37,928 bases of DNA, taken from UBA6544 sp049601975 (GTDB taxonomy: Bacteria > Pseudomonadota > Alphaproteobacteria > UBA8366). Each line of letters opens with the position of its first letter. Positions within the stretch are counted from its first letter, which is position 1. Below the pieces are notes generated by a model. That model made no database searches, was not told where the DNA came from, and was given only the letters and a program-made list of their open reading frames with translations. Location of the stretch: NCBI GenBank assembly GCA_049601975.1, contig JBMYRC010000029.1, positions 1-37,928 on the forward strand, in the 5' to 3' direction. The translations under genes and the position numbers were made by a program. This document shows, piece after piece, positions 34,850 through 37,928 of this stretch.

Positions 34850-35955
34850 CGCTTACGGTGATCCTGTGATTGATTGGGCGTCTTCGGGTGGGCATAGGGA
34901 TGCTTATAAGGGCGCGACACGTGCTCTACATTTGCCAACCGCGCGGTGAATTCAGCATTGATCGCAACCAGCTCGTCTTCCGTCCGGTAATGCGCCGCGA
35001 GATCGGCCTCGTACTCCGCGTCTAGTTCCGGCGGGTTGTCGCGATACCATCGGACAGTTTCGGCCAAGCCTTCTAACGGTGGCACGATATCGGTATATCC
35101 CAGGTCCGCGCGCATGCGGTGGACGTCGAACAATTGGTGATTGATCACCGCTTTCCCAATCAGGAAATCCCGCGCTGGATAGGCGTAGGGGCCGGGAATG
35201 CCGACGACCTCCAGCGCGCCGCCCATTGCGTCGATGATCACCTCGACCCATTGCGCTAAGGTGAACTGATGGACGTCGGCGCAGTTGTATATTTTGCCGC
35301 CCGATGCTTCCGGCTGATCGACCGCCAACAACACCGCATGCGCCATATTTACCGCGTAGCCGCGCGACAACAGCACCTGCCCGTCGTCCGGCACCACAAT
35401 GTGTTTGCGGCCGTCCAGAATGCGCCGCATCACGCGCCACTCCATCGGGATGAGCTGGCGCGGCCCATAGATCAGCGGATAGCGCAGATGCGTCGCTGCA
35501 TAAGACCCGGCTTCGTGCTGAGCCATGACCGCGTCTTCGCTGATCCGCGCCAGATAGCCGAAACGGAACTCATCCTCCGTCTCGACCCGGGGGGCGTCCT
35601 CCGGTAAAGGCACCTGAAGCCCCTGCGGAAATAAACGCTCGGGCTGGCGTGAGCCGCGAAATCCCGGCGACCCGCCGATGGTGATCAACCGCTCCGTATG
35701 CGTGGCCACGACCTCGGCCACATAACGCATGCGCCCATATGTGGCGACGATCACATCGAAACGCCGTTCGCCCAGCGCTTCCGCCAAGGTTTCCTTGAAA
35801 TGCGGATCACCGACGATGCGCTCCACATGGGACGGGATCAGATCGCTGTCATGGCTGCCGCGATGCAGAATCGCGGTTTCGTAGCCGCGCTCAATCAAGC
35901 CATTCACGATATGCGGTCCGGTCGGCCCGGTGCCGCCGATTACCAATGCTTTCAT
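34846..35955 (-). CDS. NAD-dependent epimerase/dehydratase (extended SDR)
   Basis: A 369-residue extended short-chain dehydrogenase. The N-terminal Rossmann motif is VIGGTGPTGPHIVNGLIERG. A YAATHLRYPLIYGPRQ stretch near 150-165 resembles the catalytic/substrate region, but the usual YxxxK dyad is not obvious, so catalysis may be atypical. The C-terminal half has the ADVHQFTLAQWVEVI pattern of sugar-nucleotide or isoflavone-reductase-like members. The substrate is unknown. The gene starts 22 bases after the second PhyH gene and overlaps the small membrane protein gene, so all four are one operon. Confidence 0.86.
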   Translation of the reverse strand: MKALVIGGTGPTGPHIVNGLIERGYETAILHRGSHDSDLIPSHVERIVGDPHFKETLAEALGERRFDVIVATYGRMRYVAEVVATHTERLITIGGSPGFRGSRQPERLFPQGLQVPLPEDAPRVETEDEFRFGYLARISEDAVMAQHEAGSYAATHLRYPLIYGPRQLIPMEWRVMRRILDGRKHIVVPDDGQVLLSRGYAVNMAHAVLLAVDQPEASGGKIYNCADVHQFTLAQWVEVIIDAMGGALEVVGIPGPYAYPARDFLIGKAVINHQLFDVHRMRADLGYTDIVPPLEGLAETVRWYRDNPPELDAEYEADLAAHYRTEDELVAINAEFTARLANVEHVSRPYKHPYAHPKTPNQSQDHRKR

Positions 35956-35977
35956 AGAAATGCCCTCGAGGCGCGGA

Positions 35978-36880
35978 CTACATCATGCCGCCGCCGTCAC
36001 CCTTCTCTTGGCTGGTGAAGATCGACCCGTAGCCACTCTTCGACCAATCGGGCGGCACCGGACAGGGACGCGGATCCATATGCGGGATCTTCGCCGCCTC
36101 GCCGCGCACGATCTCGCCGGACAGCGACGTATGTGTGGGATGATACGCCCAGGGAAAGGCATCCGCCGAGGAATACACATAGAGCAGGATCGGCCGCACG
36201 CGGTTGGTCTCATTGCGTTTCGAGCCATGAATGGTACGGCAGTTGAGTGCCAAGACCGTGCCCTTATCCCCGGTCGGCCCATCGGCCTTGTCCGTCGGCA
36301 GAGATGCCAATTCGCGGGGCGGCACGGTCCCCGTCCAATTCCCCTCATCGTCGTAATGCGGGAAGAGGTCGCCTTTATGGCTCTTGGGAATCAAGGTCAG
36401 CGGACCTTGCGCGTCCTCGCATCCGTCCAGATAGAGACCCAAGGTGACCGGACTGTAATTCGTGTGCGGCCAGAAGCAGATATCCTGATGCCACTTCACG
36501 ATCTCGCCGCCGCCCGGATGCTTGTAGTTGATCTTGCAACTGTGAAATTTCACGTTCGGCCCCACGAGATCGGCTGCGATATCCGCGAACGGCGACTCAA
36601 CCGCAAATTTCTTGAAGACCGGGTGGACGTCGACCGGCGACTTGATGCGCCGCACATGAGGATGCTCCGCGGTATGCTCCGGCGCCAAATCAAACTTACT
36701 GCCGGATTCAGTTTCCTTGCGGCTGTCCTCCAAACACTCGTCCGACGCACCCCGCACCGCTTCCAGCCACTCTTTCGGAATCAACCCTTCCGACGAGACA
36801 TACCCGGACTCGAAATAAGATTCGCGCTGTGCCTGGGTCAGCATCCGCGGTTCGTGTTTTAGAATATCTTCGGGCGTCAT
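35978..36880 (-). CDS. Phytanoyl-CoA dioxygenase (PhyH) family protein, copy 1 of a tandem pair
   Basis: A 300-residue Fe(II)/2-oxoglutarate dioxygenase. Ligands are His131-x-Asp133 (KWHQDICFWPHTNYSP) and His218 (CRTIHGS), with Arg229 for 2-oxoglutarate. It has the same length as the adjacent paralogue (36897-37799) and aligns without gaps. Residues 101-150 are 42 of 50 identical between the two, with differences next to the iron site (ICFW versus IPAW) that suggest different substrates or stereochemistry. Its ATG lies 16 bases after the stop of the paralogue. The pair resembles bacterial PhyH enzymes of unknown substrate with the KHPGGGEIVKWHQD signature. Confidence 0.93.
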   Translation of the reverse strand: MTPEDILKHEPRMLTQAQRESYFESGYVSSEGLIPKEWLEAVRGASDECLEDSRKETESGSKFDLAPEHTAEHPHVRRIKSPVDVHPVFKKFAVESPFADIAADLVGPNVKFHSCKINYKHPGGGEIVKWHQDICFWPHTNYSPVTLGLYLDGCEDAQGPLTLIPKSHKGDLFPHYDDEGNWTGTVPPRELASLPTDKADGPTGDKGTVLALNCRTIHGSKRNETNRVRPILLYVYSSADAFPWAYHPTHTSLSGEIVRGEAAKIPHMDPRPCPVPPDWSKSGYGSIFTSQEKGDGGGMM

Positions 36881-36896
36881 TCTTCAGTCCTCTCCC

Positions 36897-37799
36897 TCAG
36901 GAAGCTTTGGCCAAGGTCTCTTTGCGCTGGGACGCAAAGATGCTGCCATAGCCTTCCTTATCCCAGTTCGGCGGCACTTCGATTGCGAACGGGTCCATAT
37001 GGACGAACTGTGCGGCCTTGCCGCGCACGATCTCTCCTGATTTCGTCGTCGGTGTTGGCGACGGCATCCAAGTGAAGGCATCGGCGGAGCTGTATACATA
37101 CAGTAGCAACGGCCGCTCCCGGTCGGTCTTGTTGTCCATCGAGCCGTGAATTGTCCGGCAGTTGATAGCAATAATGGTCCCGGCCTTGCCCGTCAGGTTC
37201 ACCGCGTTCTCCGGCTTCGCTTTCAGTAGATCGTCCTTCGAGAGATAGCCGCTCCAGGTGCGATCTTCGTGGAAATGCGAGTACAACTCGCCCTTGTGGC
37301 TGCCGGGAATGCAGGCGAGCGGGCCTTCTGCTTCTCCCACGTCGTGAAAATAGACGCCGAGGGTTACCGGACTGAAGTTCGTGTGCGGCCACGCCGGAAT
37401 ATCCTGGTGCCACTTCACCACTTCGCCACCGCCCGGATGCTTGTAGTTGACCTTGCAACTGTGGAACTTCACATCCGGCCCCACGAGATCGGCCGCGACC
37501 TCCGTGAAGACGGAATCATGGGCGAATTCCCAAAAATCCGGATGCCGGTCGACCGGTGCCCGCAACCGGCGCACATACGGTTTGTCCGGTGTGTGATCGG
37601 GGCTAAGGTCGTATTCACTATTGGATTCGCTGAATTGCCGGCTGCGGTCGATGAACTCGTCCGACCGCGCCCTCAAGCGCTCCAACCATTCATCGCTCAC
37701 CAGACCTTCGGCCGCGACAAACCCATTCTCGAAAAAGAACTCCCGCTGCTTTTGGCTCAGGGCGGTTGGCTTATGTGTCAGAATATCTTCCGGTGTCAT
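36897..37799 (-). CDS. Phytanoyl-CoA dioxygenase (PhyH) family protein, copy 2 of a tandem pair
   Basis: A 300-residue paralogue of the neighbouring gene, first of the leftward four-gene operon. Iron ligands are His131, Asp133 (KWHQDIPAWPHTNFSP) and His218 (CRTIHGS), with Arg229 for 2-oxoglutarate. GGGAGAAAA lies upstream of the ATG at 37799. The 129 bases from here to the window end hold the presumed operon promoter and the terminal GC hairpin. Divergence from copy 1 is concentrated at residues 134-137, 171-205 and the C-terminus, the regions expected to line or cover the substrate pocket; that placement is inferred from the fold. Confidence 0.93.
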   Translation of the reverse strand: MTPEDILTHKPTALSQKQREFFFENGFVAAEGLVSDEWLERLRARSDEFIDRSRQFSESNSEYDLSPDHTPDKPYVRRLRAPVDRHPDFWEFAHDSVFTEVAADLVGPDVKFHSCKVNYKHPGGGEVVKWHQDIPAWPHTNFSPVTLGVYFHDVGEAEGPLACIPGSHKGELYSHFHEDRTWSGYLSKDDLLKAKPENAVNLTGKAGTIIAINCRTIHGSMDNKTDRERPLLLYVYSSADAFTWMPSPTPTTKSGEIVRGKAAQFVHMDPFAIEVPPNWDKEGYGSIFASQRKETLAKAS

Positions 37800-37907
37800 G
37801 AATTTTCTCCCTTGGCGAGCAATCTAGGTCACGGCCAGACTACCTCAATTCAGAACGCTCAGGCTATAATTACAAAGAATCGTTTGTCCGTCAGACAACG
37901 TACCGTT

Positions 37908-37927
37908 CCCCGGCCGAAGAGCCGGGG
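37908..37927. repeat. Short GC hairpin, copy 2 of the repeat at 3225-3242
   Basis: CCCCGGC, loop CGAAGA, GCCGGGG: a perfect 7-bp stem cut off by the window end. The core and the loop's A-A-G-A match the hairpin at 3225-3242, supporting a dispersed repeat family rather than two unrelated terminators. Sequence beyond the edge may hold a second, inverted copy. Confidence 0.5.
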
Positions 37928-37928
37928 T

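Noticed and set aside
990..37799. Stop-codon reassignment as the cause of the interrupted frames
   Set aside because: TAA, TAG and TGA each end intact genes here (for example thiC with TAG, the diiron protein with TAA, BKACE with TGA), and no intact conserved protein has an internal stop.

Overview
The window looks like a chromosomal segment of an alphaproteobacterium, probably an uncultivated Rhodospirillales-type lineage. I infer this from the protein families, moderately high GC with GC-rich third codon positions, and the mix of thiC with a TPP riboswitch, BKACE, HyuA/HyuB, CoxL-like and phytanoyl-CoA dioxygenase genes. Taxonomy below class level is a guess. I see no rRNA, tRNA, CRISPR array, insertion sequence, integrase or phage gene.

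Layout. 1-3250: a zeta-class glutathione transferase, a paired palindromic repeat, thiC with its terminator and TPP riboswitch, and a palindrome-rich spacer. 3272-5193: a TauD-type dioxygenase divergent from a ferritin-like diiron protein. 5216-9987: a second paired repeat, then a rightward catabolic group (BKACE, molybdopterin hydroxylase large subunit, MmgE/PrpD). 10037-11230: a dead histidine kinase and response regulator pair. 11281-13147: a PhyH dioxygenase divergent from an alpha/beta hydrolase, followed by a frameshifted response regulator. 13676-17378: an acyl-CoA carboxyltransferase and a one-chain NDP-forming acyl-CoA synthetase. 17375-25256, leftward: a TfdA-type dioxygenase, a relic of a secreted protein, a MaoC hydratase with a tartrate/D-malate dehydrogenase, and the operon lyase-hyuB-hyuA. 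25502-30124: an LLM flavin monooxygenase, a dead esterase, a SnoaL-like protein and a flavin monooxygenase with an NTF2-like N-terminus. 30293-34581: TsaC/Sua5, a small conserved protein, a formyl-tetrahydrofolate hydrolase-like protein, a gene split by one stop codon, and a DapA-family aldolase/lyase. 34604-37799, leftward: a four-gene operon of two PhyH paralogues, an NAD-dependent epimerase and a small membrane protein.

How it fits together. Apart from thiC and tsaC the content is peripheral catabolism: five Fe(II)/2-oxoglutarate dioxygenases, two flavin monooxygenases, a molybdenum hydroxylase, hydantoinase-type enzymes, CoA-ester enzymes and C-C lyases. This suggests a heterotroph that scavenges many small organic acids, amines or lipid-like compounds; exact substrates cannot be read from sequence. 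No cognate transcriptional regulator of a catabolic operon is visible.

The most striking structural feature is decay. Six genes at five loci are broken, mostly by in-frame nonsense codons and with few frameshifts, while their neighbours are intact. Two of the six are response regulators and one a histidine kinase, so local two-component signalling has been lost. This fits early genome erosion, as in a host-associated lineage, or uncorrected assembly error; reads would separate these.
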